A stretch of DNA of 13,897 nt from an uncultured Sphingopyxis sp. (GTDB taxonomy: Bacteria; Pseudomonadota; Alphaproteobacteria; Sphingomonadales; Sphingomonadaceae): assembly GCA_936933955.1 (NCBI GenBank), contig CAKZIN010000016.1, positions 1 to 13,897 on the forward strand, read 5' to 3'. Position 1 is the first letter of the stretch. Each line of letters begins with the position of its first letter. This document shows positions 1 to 9,852 of this stretch, piece by piece. Under the pieces are notes generated by a model. It was not told the origin of the DNA and did not search any database. It worked only from the letters and a program-made list of their open reading frames with translations. A program made the translations under genes and the position numbers.

Positions 1-393
1 GAAGCGCGTCGCGCGCGCCGCCGCGGGTGCGACCTCGCGCCCGTCGATGGTCGTCACCTCGCCCTTGTCGTCGCGATAGACGAAGAAGCCGCCGCCGCCG
101 ATGCCGCTCGACTGCGGTTCGACCACCGTCAGCGCGAGCATCGTCGCCACCGCCGCATCCGCCGCGCTGCCGCCCGCGCGCAGCATCTCCGCCCCCGCGT
201 CGCTCGCGCGCGGGTCGGCGGCAGAGACCAGCGCCTCGCCGCTCGCGACCTGCTGCCCGCGCTGAAACTCGCCGGTGATGCGCGGCGCGGTGGTCGCGTC
301 GGCGGCGGCGGGCGGTGCGTTTTGAGCGAAGGCGGGCGATGCGAGGGCGAGCGCGAGCGCGACGCTCAGACGATTCCGGAACGAGACTAACAT
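1..393 (-). CDS. ggt: Gamma-glutamyltransferase, N-terminal part (cut by window edge)
   Basis: The visible 131 residues begin with a Sec-type signal peptide: a basic start (FRNR), an alanine/leucine-rich core and an AFA|Q cleavage site after about residue 23, so the enzyme should be periplasmic. The mature part matches the start of the gamma-glutamyltranspeptidase family: a VSAADPRASDAGAEMLRAGGSAADAAVA region, then VEPQSSGIGGGGFFVY and TIDGRE. The family cleaves and transfers the gamma-glutamyl group of glutathione and related compounds, and matures by self-cleavage at a threonine far downstream, which lies outside the window. The ATG was chosen because it gives the signal peptide directly; no strong ribosome site precedes it. 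It lies 31 bases after the pyrD stop on the same strand, so the two may be co-transcribed. Family call is firm; substrate is not known from this fragment. Confidence 0.9.
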   Translation of the reverse strand, partial: MLVSFRNRLSVALALALASPAFAQNAPPAAADATTAPRITGEFQRGQQVASGEALVSAADPRASDAGAEMLRAGGSAADAAVATMLALTVVEPQSSGIGGGGFFVYRDDKGEVTTIDGREVAPAAARATRF

Positions 394-424
394 TGTTGAA
401 ACGGTAACTAAGTCGCGCGCGCGG

Positions 425-1492
425 TCAATCGCGCTTACTCTGCGGCGCCGGCTCACGCGATCCGATCAGCGCCGCGACGTCGCGCACTCCCGCGCGGTCG
501 AGCATCGCGCAAAGCTCGCGAACGATGCGTCTGGAAAGGCTCGGCCCCGCATAGACCAGCGCGCTATAGAGCTGCGCGACGCTCGCCCCCAGCGCGAGCC
601 GGTCCCACAGGTCCGCCGCGCTGGCGATGCCGCCCGCAGCGACGATCGGAATGGCGCCGTCGGCGACCGCAAGCGTCTCGATCAGCGCCGCGCGCGCGAT
701 CGGCGCGAGCGGCGCGCCCGACAGCCCCCCGCCCGCTCCTGCGTCCGCGCTGTGGAGCGGCGGGCGCTGAATAGTGGTGTTACCGACGACGATCGCGTCG
801 AGGCCGTGGTCGACCGCGGCGCGCACCACCCCCTCCAGCCCCTCGCGGTCGAGATCGGGCGCAATCTTGAGCCAGATCGGCGGCGACTTCACTTCGCGCG
901 CCGCTTCGCTCACCGCAGAGAGCAGCGCGTCGAGCTGCCCTTCATCCTGCAGCGCACGCAAGCCGGGCGTGTTGGGCGAGCTGATGTTGACCGTCAGCCA
1001 GTCCGCCACCCCCGCCATCGCGCGCACCCCGCTCGCGTAGTCGGCGATGCGGTCGGCGCTGTCCTTGTTGGCGCCGATGTTGATCCCGACCGGCGCCCGC
1101 CTGGGACGGGCATGGAGCAGCGCCAGCCGGTGCAGCGCCGCCCCCTGCCCGCCGTTGTTGAAGCCCATGCGGTTGATCACCGCGCGGTCCTCGATCAGGC
1201 GGAACAGCCGCGGTGTCGGGTTGCCCGCCTGCGCGAGCGGCGTCAGCGTCCCCACCTCGCCCCCAGCAAAGCCGAGCGCGCCCAGCCGATGGGCGGCGCG
1301 TGCATCCTTGTCGAACCCTGCCGCGAGCAGCAGCGGATGCGCAAAGCGCAGCGTGCCGACACGCGTCGCCAAGCGTTGGTCGTATCGGGGCAAATCGCTC
1401 GGCATCAGGTGAGCCAGCGCGGCGATCGTCGCCCGATGCGCACGCTCCGGATCGGTGCGATGGATCAGCGGCCTGGCGATGCGAAACAACAT
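425..1492 (-). CDS. pyrD: Dihydroorotate dehydrogenase (quinone), class 2
   Basis: Oxidises dihydroorotate to orotate in pyrimidine synthesis, passing electrons to the membrane quinone pool. The 355-residue protein has the class 2 pattern: an N-terminal amphipathic segment (LFRIARPLIHRTDPERAHR) that in this family docks to the membrane, then AAGFDKDA, GGEVGTLTPLAQAGNPTPRLFRL, NRMGFNNGG, and NISSPNTPGLR around residues 169-179, which carries the catalytic serine of class 2 enzymes. IVVGNTT, GGLSGAPL and the FMN phosphate-binding IVAAGGI follow, with QLYSALVYAGP near the end. The frame stays open for 78 codons upstream, but that extension is low-complexity and overlaps repeat-like DNA; the ATG at 1490-1492 fits the family start. 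It is divergent from hppA and sits upstream of ggt on the same strand. Confidence 0.95.
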   Translation of the reverse strand: MLFRIARPLIHRTDPERAHRATIAALAHLMPSDLPRYDQRLATRVGTLRFAHPLLLAAGFDKDARAAHRLGALGFAGGEVGTLTPLAQAGNPTPRLFRLIEDRAVINRMGFNNGGQGAALHRLALLHARPRRAPVGINIGANKDSADRIADYASGVRAMAGVADWLTVNISSPNTPGLRALQDEGQLDALLSAVSEAAREVKSPPIWLKIAPDLDREGLEGVVRAAVDHGLDAIVVGNTTIQRPPLHSADAGAGGGLSGAPLAPIARAALIETLAVADGAIPIVAAGGIASAADLWDRLALGASVAQLYSALVYAGPSLSRRIVRELCAMLDRAGVRDVAALIGSREPAPQSKRD

Positions 1493-1726
1493 GGCGCGCC
1501 GGATGCCAAGCGCGGTGCGCAGAGGCAAGCGTGGTCCCGAATGTGCGCCCCGCTCCCTTATGGGGAGGGGGAGCGCGACGCCTGTCCCATCCCGCCCCAA
1601 AATTCCCCTTTTCATCAGCGTCGCGCTTCGCCTACGCATGGGGGGAATTGGAGGGCGGCGATGGGGCGGCGGGCGATGGCCTGACACGACACCCGCGACC
1701 GTCGATTGGGAAGGGGTCCGAACCAC
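1493..1726. other. Divergent pyrD/hppA intergenic region with hairpin sequences
   Basis: These 234 bases should hold both promoters, but I see no convincing -35/-10 pair on either strand. They contain a short palindromic segment at 1552-1574 (GCTCCC ... GGGAGC with an inner TCCC/GGGA), resembling a repeat unit. An 8-bp inverted repeat AATTCCCC (1601-1608) / GGGGAATT (1642-1649) has a 33-base spacer. The hppA ribosome site lies at the right end. Open frames crossing the region are low-complexity and unlikely to be genes. Confidence 0.4.
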
Positions 1727-3844
<2,118 letters not shown>

Positions 3845-3869
3845 GTGCTTCGACAGAGTGAGACCTGAG

Positions 3870-3905
3870 CGGGCGGGGGTGGCGACACTCCCGCCCGTTT
3901 CGTTT
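3870..3905 (+). terminator. Rho-independent terminator after hppA
   Basis: An 11-bp stem, CGGGCGGGGGT (3870-3880) with ACTCCCGCCCG (3887-3897), encloses the 6-base loop GGCGAC and contains one G-T pair. It is followed by TTTCGTTT and begins 25 bases after the hppA stop. Confidence 0.85.
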
Positions 3906-3936
3906 GGATGTGAGGGTTGGGGCTGCGGCACCCAGT

Positions 3937-3956
3937 GCTTCGGCGAAAGCCGGAGC
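3937..3956. repeat. REP-like hairpin, copy 1 (diverged)
   Basis: GCTTCGGC-GAAA-GCCGGAGC forms an 8-bp stem with one G-T pair and a GNRA-type tetraloop. It has the same architecture as the three CTCCTGC hairpins that follow within 150 bases, with CGG replacing CTG in the arms. It lies between the hppA terminator and the suf operon. Confidence 0.55.
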
Positions 3957-3989
3957 GGGGCTGCGCGAGCCATCTCCCGCATAAGCAGT

Positions 3990-4009
3990 GCTCCTGCGGA
4001 AGCAGGAGC
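3990..4009. repeat. REP-like hairpin, copy 2
   Basis: GCTCCTGC-GGAA-GCAGGAGC is a perfect 8-bp stem with a 4-base loop. It shares its arms with the copies at 4045 and 4084 but is in the opposite loop orientation (GGAA here versus TTTC there). Confidence 0.7.
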
Positions 4010-4044
4010 CTAGGGCGGCACCGCACGACGCTCATTTGCCCTGG

Positions 4045-4064
4045 GCTCCTGCTTTCGCAGGAGG
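4045..4064. repeat. REP-like hairpin, copy 3
   Basis: GCTCCTGC-TTTC-GCAGGAGG has a 7-bp stem (the outermost pair is broken) and a TTTC loop, which reads GAAA on the minus strand. It is almost identical to copy 4, which starts 39 bases further on. Confidence 0.7.
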
Positions 4065-4083
4065 ACTGCCTTCCGCCGCCACC

Positions 4084-4103
4084 GCTCCTGCTTTCGCAGG
4101 AGC
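4084..4103. repeat. REP-like hairpin, copy 4
   Basis: GCTCCTGC-TTTC-GCAGGAGC has a perfect 8-bp stem and a TTTC loop. It is the last of four related palindromes in 167 bases. Translated, these repeats give the low-complexity APAFAGAT string that makes a spurious upstream extension of the next gene. Confidence 0.7.
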
Positions 4104-4170
4104 AACGAACCGCGCAGAACTCGCCCGCGCCCCGCTTGCGCTGCGCCAAAATGCGACCTATTTGCCAATC

Positions 4171-4187
4171 ACGACCGCCGCGGTCGT
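4171..4187. promoter_or_regulatory. 17-bp perfect palindrome, candidate operator of the suf operon
   Basis: ACGACCGC-C-GCGGTCGT is a perfect 8+1+8 inverted repeat whose right end is 22 bases before the regulator start codon. A possible weak promoter overlaps it: TTGCCA at 4162-4167 and TAATTC just after the palindrome at 4187-4192, with a long 19-base spacer. A second small inverted repeat AGGT-CGA-ACCT lies at 4196-4206. In Rrf2/IscR systems the regulator often binds its own promoter, so an operator is expected here. The match to a known Rrf2 site is not evident, and a role as an RNA hairpin is the alternative. Confidence 0.4.
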
Positions 4188-4209
4188 AATTCCACAGGTC
4201 GAACCTTTC

Positions 4210-4640
4210 ATGCGCGTCAGCATCGCTGCCGACTATGCCGTCCTACTCGTGTCCGCCCTCGCGGCGGAGGGGGGCGTGCGCGCGACGGTGGGGTCGCTCG
4301 CCACGCGCACGGGCATACCTGCGCCCACTGTCAACAAGCTCGTTGGCCAACTGGTTCGCGCGCAGATCCTCGCCTCCTCGCGCGGGGTGAGCGGCGGGGT
4401 GCGGCTCGCGCGTGAGGCTGCCGACATCAGCCTCGCCGACATCGTCGAGGCGATCGAGGGGCCGATTGCGCTCACCACCTGCCTCGACGCCGATGTGCGC
4501 CACCGCTGCGTGCTCGACGACCACTGTCGCATCCGCGCGCGCTGGAGCGGGGTGTCGAGCCTCGTCCGCGATGCGCTGGCGAGCGTGCCGCTGACCGCCT
4601 TTGCCCCCGCCTGCGCCGCCCTCGCGCCGGAGCCTACGCC

Positions 4641-4644
<4 letters not shown>
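4210..4644 (+). CDS. Rrf2-family regulator of the SUF operon
   Basis: A 144-residue winged-helix DNA-binding protein of the Rrf2 (IscR/NsrR/RirA) family, of the kind that heads suf operons and adjusts them to Fe-S or iron status. The N-terminal part (RVSIAADYAVLLVSALAAEGG, then VGSLATRTGIPAPTVNKLVGQLVRAQILASSRGVSGGVRLAR) is the winged helix with its helix-turn-helix and GGxxLAR-type wing. DISLADIVEAIEG follows. Three cysteines at 91, 100 and 106 (C-x8-C-x5-C) are the likely cluster ligands; E. coli IscR has C-x5-C-x5-C. The frame is open 74 codons further upstream, but that part is translated hairpin repeat, so the ATG at 4210 is used. Its TGA overlaps the sufB ATG (ATGA). It could bind a [2Fe-2S] or [4Fe-4S] cluster; the sequence does not decide. 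Confidence 0.9.
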
Positions 4645-6136
<1,492 letters not shown>

Positions 6137-6137
<1 letters not shown>

Positions 6138-6649
6138 TGGCGACGGCCCCCACCCCAACCCCTCCCCTGAAGGGGAGGGGCTTATCGTCGCGCGAAACGT
6201 CGCTTCGTTCTTCCTCCCCTCCCCTTCAGGGGAGGGGCCGGGGGTGGGGGCTCTCGGCACAAGACTTGGCAATCTTGCAAGCCCGAGCGCGCGACATGCG
6301 GCACAACCCTACGGAGCCCGAGAAACGCCTGTGGCGTGCACTCAGCAACGGTCAGCTCGACGGGTACAAGTTTCGCCGCCAACAGGTGATCGGCCAATAC
6401 ATCGCTGACTTCGCCTGCCCGTCCGCAAAATTGATCCTCGAAGTCGATGGCGACACGCACGTTGACGCTGCTGCCGATCTGGCGCGCGAGCAGGCGTTGG
6501 CCGCGCTCGGCTACCGCACCTTCCGCGTCTCTAACGCCGACGTGATGCACAACATCGAGGGCGTGGTGACCGCACTGTCGCTCGCGCTGCGTGAGGCTGC
6601 GAGACCCCACCCCAACCCCTCCCCTGAAGGGGAGGGGCTTTCGAGATGA
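6137..6649 (+). CDS. DUF559 endonuclease-fold protein inside the suf operon
   Basis: The core, about residues 47-152, matches the DUF559 family (very-short-patch-repair/restriction endonuclease fold): ARDMRHNPTEPEKRLWRAL, YKFRRQQVIGQYIADFAC, then LILEVDGDTH (residues 99-108), LGYRTFRVSNADVMHNIEGV. Asp91, Glu102 and Asp104/Asp106 sit where the family's metal-binding residues are expected. The first 35 residues and the last 12 are translations of REP-like repeats (PTPTPPLKGRG, PLQGRGRGWG, PHPNPSPEGEG). As drawn, the ATG shares a base with the sufB TGA and the TGA overlaps the sufC ATG, so the frame is coupled at both ends. A downstream start (TTG at 6266 or ATG at 6296) would give a core-only protein and is equally plausible. 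Base composition looks less GC-skewed than its neighbours by eye. No known role in Fe-S assembly; function unknown. Confidence 0.75.
6147..6183. repeat. REP-like repeat R1 (CCCCTCCCCT palindrome)
   Basis: The unit has a CCCCACCCCAA head followed by a perfect 10-bp inverted repeat CCCCTCCCCT (6159-6168) - GA - AGGGGAGGGG (6171-6180). The same unit occurs inverted at 6216 and direct at 6605. It lies inside the open frame just after sufB. Confidence 0.85.
6216..6250. repeat. REP-like repeat R2, inverted copy
   Basis: CCCCTCCCCT (6216-6225) - TC - AGGGGAGGGG (6228-6237) is followed by CCGGGGGTGGGGG, the reverse complement of the CCCCACCCC head of R1. R1 and R2 therefore face each other across about 35 bases and could fold into one large hairpin, as in REP doublets. 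Confidence 0.85.
6605..6640. repeat. REP-like repeat R3, direct copy
   Basis: The CCCCACCCCAA head and perfect palindrome CCCCTCCCCT (6616-6625) - GA - AGGGGAGGGG (6628-6637) are nearly identical to R1. It ends 6 bases before the sufC start, so its GGGGAGGGG arm may also serve as the sufC ribosome-binding region. Confidence 0.85.
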
Positions 6650-7395
6650 GTATGCTCCAAATTCAAAACCTTTCCGCCACCGTCGCGGATACGCCGATCC
6701 TCAACGGCCTCAGCCTCACCATCAACGCAGGTGAGGTGCATGCGATCATGGGGCCGAATGGGGCGGGGAAATCGACGCTTGGCTACACGCTGGCGGGGCG
6801 GCCGGGGTATGAGGTGACCGGGGGCAGCGTCAGTTTCCTCGGGCAGGACCTGCTCGCGCTCGAACCGCATGAGCGCGCGGCGGCGGGGTTGTTCCTCGGC
6901 TTTCAGTATCCGGTGGAAATTCCCGGGGTCAGCTCGGTGCAGTTCCTGCGTGAGAGCCTCAACGCCCAGCGCGTCGCGCGGGGCGAAGCGCCGATGAGCG
7001 CCGCCGACTTCCTCCGCCTCGCCCGCGCCGAAGCCGCGCGGCTCGGCATGGACATGGAGATGCTGAAGCGCCCGGTGAACGTCGGTTTTTCGGGCGGCGA
7101 GAAGAAGCGCGCGGAAATGGTGCAGCTCGGCATCCTTGGCCCCAGCCTCGCGATCCTCGATGAGACCGACAGCGGGCTCGACATCGACGCGCTGCGCATC
7201 GTTGGCGACGGCATCAACCAGATCATGCGCCGCCCGGACCGCGCGGTGCTGCTCATCACCCACTATCAGCGCCTGCTCGACATCGTGCGCCCCGACTTCG
7301 TCCACGTTCTCGCGGGTGGGCGGATCGTCCGGTCGGGCGGACCCGAACTCGCGCTCGAACTCGAACAGCAAGGTTATGAGGCGATCGCGGCATGA
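6646..7395 (+). CDS. sufC: Fe-S cluster assembly ATPase SufC
   Basis: A 249-residue soluble ABC-type ATPase that drives the SufBCD scaffold; its ATP cycle changes the SufB-SufD interface. Walker A GPNGAGKST is at residues 36-44, the SufC-specific Q-loop region LGFQYPVEIPGVSS near 84-97, signature FSGGEKKR at 148-155, Walker B SLAILDE ending at Glu173, D-loop SGLD at 176-179 and the switch histidine at 206. Length is standard for the family. The start ATG overlaps the stop of the DUF559 frame; a second ATG two codons on (MLQIQ) is an alternative start. The TGA overlaps the next gene's ATG. Confidence 0.98.
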   Translation: MSMLQIQNLSATVADTPILNGLSLTINAGEVHAIMGPNGAGKSTLGYTLAGRPGYEVTGGSVSFLGQDLLALEPHERAAAGLFLGFQYPVEIPGVSSVQFLRESLNAQRVARGEAPMSAADFLRLARAEAARLGMDMEMLKRPVNVGFSGGEKKRAEMVQLGILGPSLAILDETDSGLDIDALRIVGDGINQIMRRPDRAVLLITHYQRLLDIVRPDFVHVLAGGRIVRSGGPELALELEQQGYEAIAA

Positions 7396-7871
7396 GCGTG
7401 ATCCACCGCCTCGCGCTCGTCGGCGCTGCCACGCTGGTGGCGAGTTGCCAGCAGTCGGAAGCGATGAGCACGACCACCGCCACCACTGTCGAAAACACCC
7501 GCGGCGCGGCCGCCGACGAGGCGATGCGCCCCGCCCCGACGCGGAGCGCGACCGACGCCCCGAGTGCTCAAACAAAGGCGCCTTCCGCCACCATCCCCGC
7601 GCGCTTTCGCGGCACCTGGGGGATGGCCGGCGAGCAGTGCGGCACGAGCTTCGACGACGGCCGGCTCGAAATCGGCGAGCGGACCGTCCGCTTTCACGAA
7701 AGCGAAGGCGAGGTTCAATCGGCCGTCGAGAACGACGGCGCGTTGCGGATAACGCTGGCGCTGGCGGGCGAAGGCGAACGCTGGACGAGCGACTACCGCT
7801 GGTCGTTGTCCGCGGACGGGGATCGCCTGACGCAGAACGGCGGCCTCACGCGGGTGCGGTGCCGCCCATGA
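7392..7871 (+). CDS. Small lipoprotein of unknown function between sufC and sufD
   Basis: A 159-residue protein with a lipoprotein signal: a short basic/hydrophobic N terminus and lipobox LVAS-C with Cys19 as the lipid-modified residue, so it should be anchored in a membrane facing the periplasm. A low-complexity threonine/alanine/proline linker runs from about 20 to 66. A compact C-terminal domain follows (IPARFRGTWGMAGEQCG ... RTVRFHESEGEV ... WSLSADGDRLTQNGG ... VRC) with Cys83 and Cys157, which could form a disulfide. The pattern 'F/L-x-G-x-W-G ... C ... L.FYES' is one I associate with small sphingomonad lipoproteins; this is from memory, not a search. It overlaps sufC and sufD by 4 bases each, so it is expressed with a cytosolic pathway although it is predicted to be exported. 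Function unknown. Confidence 0.8.
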   Translation: MSVIHRLALVGAATLVASCQQSEAMSTTTATTVENTRGAAADEAMRPAPTRSATDAPSAQTKAPSATIPARFRGTWGMAGEQCGTSFDDGRLEIGERTVRFHESEGEVQSAVENDGALRITLALAGEGERWTSDYRWSLSADGDRLTQNGGLTRVRCRP

Positions 7872-8608
7872 CGCTGAGCGCGACCCTCCCCTCCCCGCGC
7901 GACGAAGCGTGGCGCTACGCCGATCACGAGGCGGTGGCGCGCGCCTGGCCTGCGCTGGCCGAGCCCGAACGGATCGTCGTCGCTGCGGGTGAGCGGGTGG
8001 CGCGGGTGGTCGACGCGGTGCCGGACCGCGGCATCGTGCGCCTCCACGTCGATATCGCGCGCGGCGGGCGGTTCGACCTGCACGCGTTGGTCGCCGGCCG
8101 CGACTATGCCCGCGTCGAGCTGACCGCGCTGCTGAGCGAAGGCGCGCATTGCGAGGTCGGCGGCGCCATCCTCGCGCATGGCACCCAGCGGCTGGAGATC
8201 GTCACCGACATTCGCCACCTCGAACCCGGCGCGACCTCGCAGCAGACGGTGCGCGCGGTTGCGGGCGGGCGCGCGCAGGCGAGCTTCCTCGGCGGCATTG
8301 GCGTCGCCCGTGGCGCGCAGCAGACCAACGCGGAGCAGTCGTTCAAGGCGATGCTCCTCGACCGCGGCGCGCGCGCCAATGCGGTGCCGAGCCTCGAAAT
8401 CTATGCCGACGACGTGAAGTGCGGCCACGGCGCGACGGTCGGCGAACTCGACCGTAACGCGCTGTTCTACATGGCCGCGCGCGGGCTGCCCCCCGCCACC
8501 GCGCGGCGACTGATGCTGCAGGCGTTCCTCGCCGAAGCGTTCGACGGCGCTGCCGACGCGGAAACGCTCGCCACGCACGCCGACGCCGCGCTGGAGGCGA
8601 TGCTGTGA
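7868..8608 (+). CDS. sufD: Fe-S cluster assembly protein SufD (short form)
   Basis: Partner of SufB in the SufBCD scaffold, needed for iron entry into the nascent cluster. At 246 residues it is much shorter than the roughly 420-residue E. coli protein: the N-terminal helical region is reduced to a short stretch (PSPRDEAWRYADHEAVARAWPAL), followed directly by the beta-helix repeats. The conserved C-terminal core is intact: GGIGVARGAQQTNAEQSFKAMLLD, AVPSLEIYADDVKCGHGATVGELD with Cys185 and His187, then ALFYMAARGLPPATARRLMLQAFLAEAF. His187 corresponds to the functional histidine of E. coli SufD (His360). Start ATG overlaps the lipoprotein stop; the end overlaps the sufS GTG (GTGA). No frame disruption is seen, so the short length is probably natural to this lineage. 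Confidence 0.93.
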   Translation: MTLSATLPSPRDEAWRYADHEAVARAWPALAEPERIVVAAGERVARVVDAVPDRGIVRLHVDIARGGRFDLHALVAGRDYARVELTALLSEGAHCEVGGAILAHGTQRLEIVTDIRHLEPGATSQQTVRAVAGGRAQASFLGGIGVARGAQQTNAEQSFKAMLLDRGARANAVPSLEIYADDVKCGHGATVGELDRNALFYMAARGLPPATARRLMLQAFLAEAFDGAADAETLATHADAALEAML

Positions 8609-9852
8609 GCGCGACCCTGTCCGACCCGCTTGAGCGCGACCAGCCGGCGCCGGACATCGCTGCGCCCACCTCCCGTGCGGGAGAGGTCTTGCGCGCGCAG
8701 TTCGCCGCTCTCGCCGACGGCTGGCATTATCTCGACAGCGCCGCCACTGCGCACAAACCGCAGTCGGTCATCGACGCCACCGTGCGCGCGATGGGCAAGG
8801 ATTATGCGACGGTGCACCGCGGCGTCTACGCGCGCTCCGCCACGATGACGCGCAGTTTCGAAGCCTCGCGCGAACGGCTCGCACGCTTCCTCGGCGGACG
8901 GGCGGAGGAGATCGTCTTCACCCGCGGCGCGACCGAGGCGATCAACCTCGTCGCGCAAAGCTATCCGGGCGTGCCCGGCAAGTCGCGGCGGGTGCTGCTG
9001 TCGGCGCTCGAGCACCATTCGAATATCGTGCCATGGCAGCTCGCGGGCTGGCAGATCGACGTCTGCCCGCTCACCCAGGACGGGCGTATCGACCTCGGTG
9101 CGGCGGAGGCGATGCTTTCGACCGATTTCGACATGATTGCGCTGGCGCATGTGTCGAACGTGCTGGGATCGGTGCTCGACGTGGGCCGAGCGGCCGAGCT
9201 CGCGCAGCGGTTCGGCGCGGCGCTGCTGCTCGATGGCTGCCAGTCGGCGGCGCGCTTGCCGGTCGATGTCGCCGCGTTGGGCTGCGACTTTTACGCCTGT
9301 TCGTCGCACAAGATGTATGGCCCGACCGGCATCGGCGCGCTGTGGGGTCGCAAGGCGCTGCTCGATGCCATGCCCCCGTGGCAGGGCGGCGGAGCGATGA
9401 TCGACGAGGTCACTTTCGAACGCTCCACCTACGCCCCCCCGCCGCAGCGATTTGAAGCGGGAACCCCCGCCATCGTCGAGGCCGCAGGCTTCTCCGCCGC
9501 GCTGGACTGGATCGACGCAATAGGCCGGGAAGAGATCGAGCGCCACGAGGCCACGCTGGTCGCCAAGGCGCGCGATACCTTGCGCGGCGTCGGTGGCGTC
9601 ACCCTCTACGGCCCCGACGATAGCGCGGGCATCGTCGCGTTCAACGTCGATGGGGTGCATCCGCACGACGTCGGCACCATATTGGACGAGGCGGGCGTGG
9701 CGGTGCGTGCGGGGCATCATTGCGCTCAGCCACTGATGCGCGCGCTGGGCGTCGCGGCGACCGCGCGGGCGAGCTTCGCCGCCTACAGCGACGACGATGA
9801 CATATCAGCACTCGCCGACGGAATCGCGCGCGTGCGGAGGATTTTCGGATGA
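8605..9852 (+). CDS. sufS: Cysteine desulfurase SufS (group II)
   Basis: A 415-residue PLP enzyme that converts cysteine to alanine and holds the sulfur as a persulfide for SufB. Features in order: YLDSAATAHKPQ (42-53), HRGVYARSA, FTRGATEAINLVA (105-117), EHHSNIVPW (136-144), DGCQ with Asp210 and Gln213 contacting the cofactor, ACSSHKMYGPTGIG with PLP-binding Lys236, FEAGTP, and RAGHHCAQP with catalytic Cys373. The short active-site loop marks group II. The family usually has DGAQ; Cys211 here replaces alanine. The GTG start overlaps the sufD stop (GTGA). The first 25 residues contain a repeat-like palindrome at 8670-8683. The stop overlaps the sufT ATG. A SufE-like sulfur acceptor is not in this window. 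Confidence 0.97.
   Translation: MSATLSDPLERDQPAPDIAAPTSRAGEVLRAQFAALADGWHYLDSAATAHKPQSVIDATVRAMGKDYATVHRGVYARSATMTRSFEASRERLARFLGGRAEEIVFTRGATEAINLVAQSYPGVPGKSRRVLLSALEHHSNIVPWQLAGWQIDVCPLTQDGRIDLGAAEAMLSTDFDMIALAHVSNVLGSVLDVGRAAELAQRFGAALLLDGCQSAARLPVDVAALGCDFYACSSHKMYGPTGIGALWGRKALLDAMPPWQGGGAMIDEVTFERSTYAPPPQRFEAGTPAIVEAAGFSAALDWIDAIGREEIERHEATLVAKARDTLRGVGGVTLYGPDDSAGIVAFNVDGVHPHDVGTILDEAGVAVRAGHHCAQPLMRALGVAATARASFAAYSDDDDISALADGIARVRRIFG
8670..8683. repeat. Short palindrome in the sufS N-terminal codons
   Basis: CTCCCG-TG-CGGGAG is a perfect 6-bp inverted repeat with a 2-base centre, within CCACCTCCCGTGCGGGAGAGG. It resembles the core of a REP-type element and encodes the variable segment before the first conserved block of SufS. 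It may be chance in such GC-rich DNA. Confidence 0.35.

Noticed and set aside
752..1684. A 310-codon plus-strand frame opposite pyrD
   Set aside because: It has no recognisable motif and is a typical antisense shadow in high-GC DNA.
1493..1726. A 78-codon upstream extension of pyrD
   Set aside because: It is low-complexity and repeat-like, and would leave no promoter space against hppA; PyrD homologues start near the ATG at 1490-1492.
3937..4103. A CRISPR array, because of repeated short palindromes
   Set aside because: Spacing is irregular, the units are self-complementary with different loops, and there are no uniform spacers or cas genes.
3988..4209. A 74-codon upstream extension of the Rrf2 regulator
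   Set aside because: It translates the CTCCTGC hairpin repeats; the family start matches the ATG at 4210.
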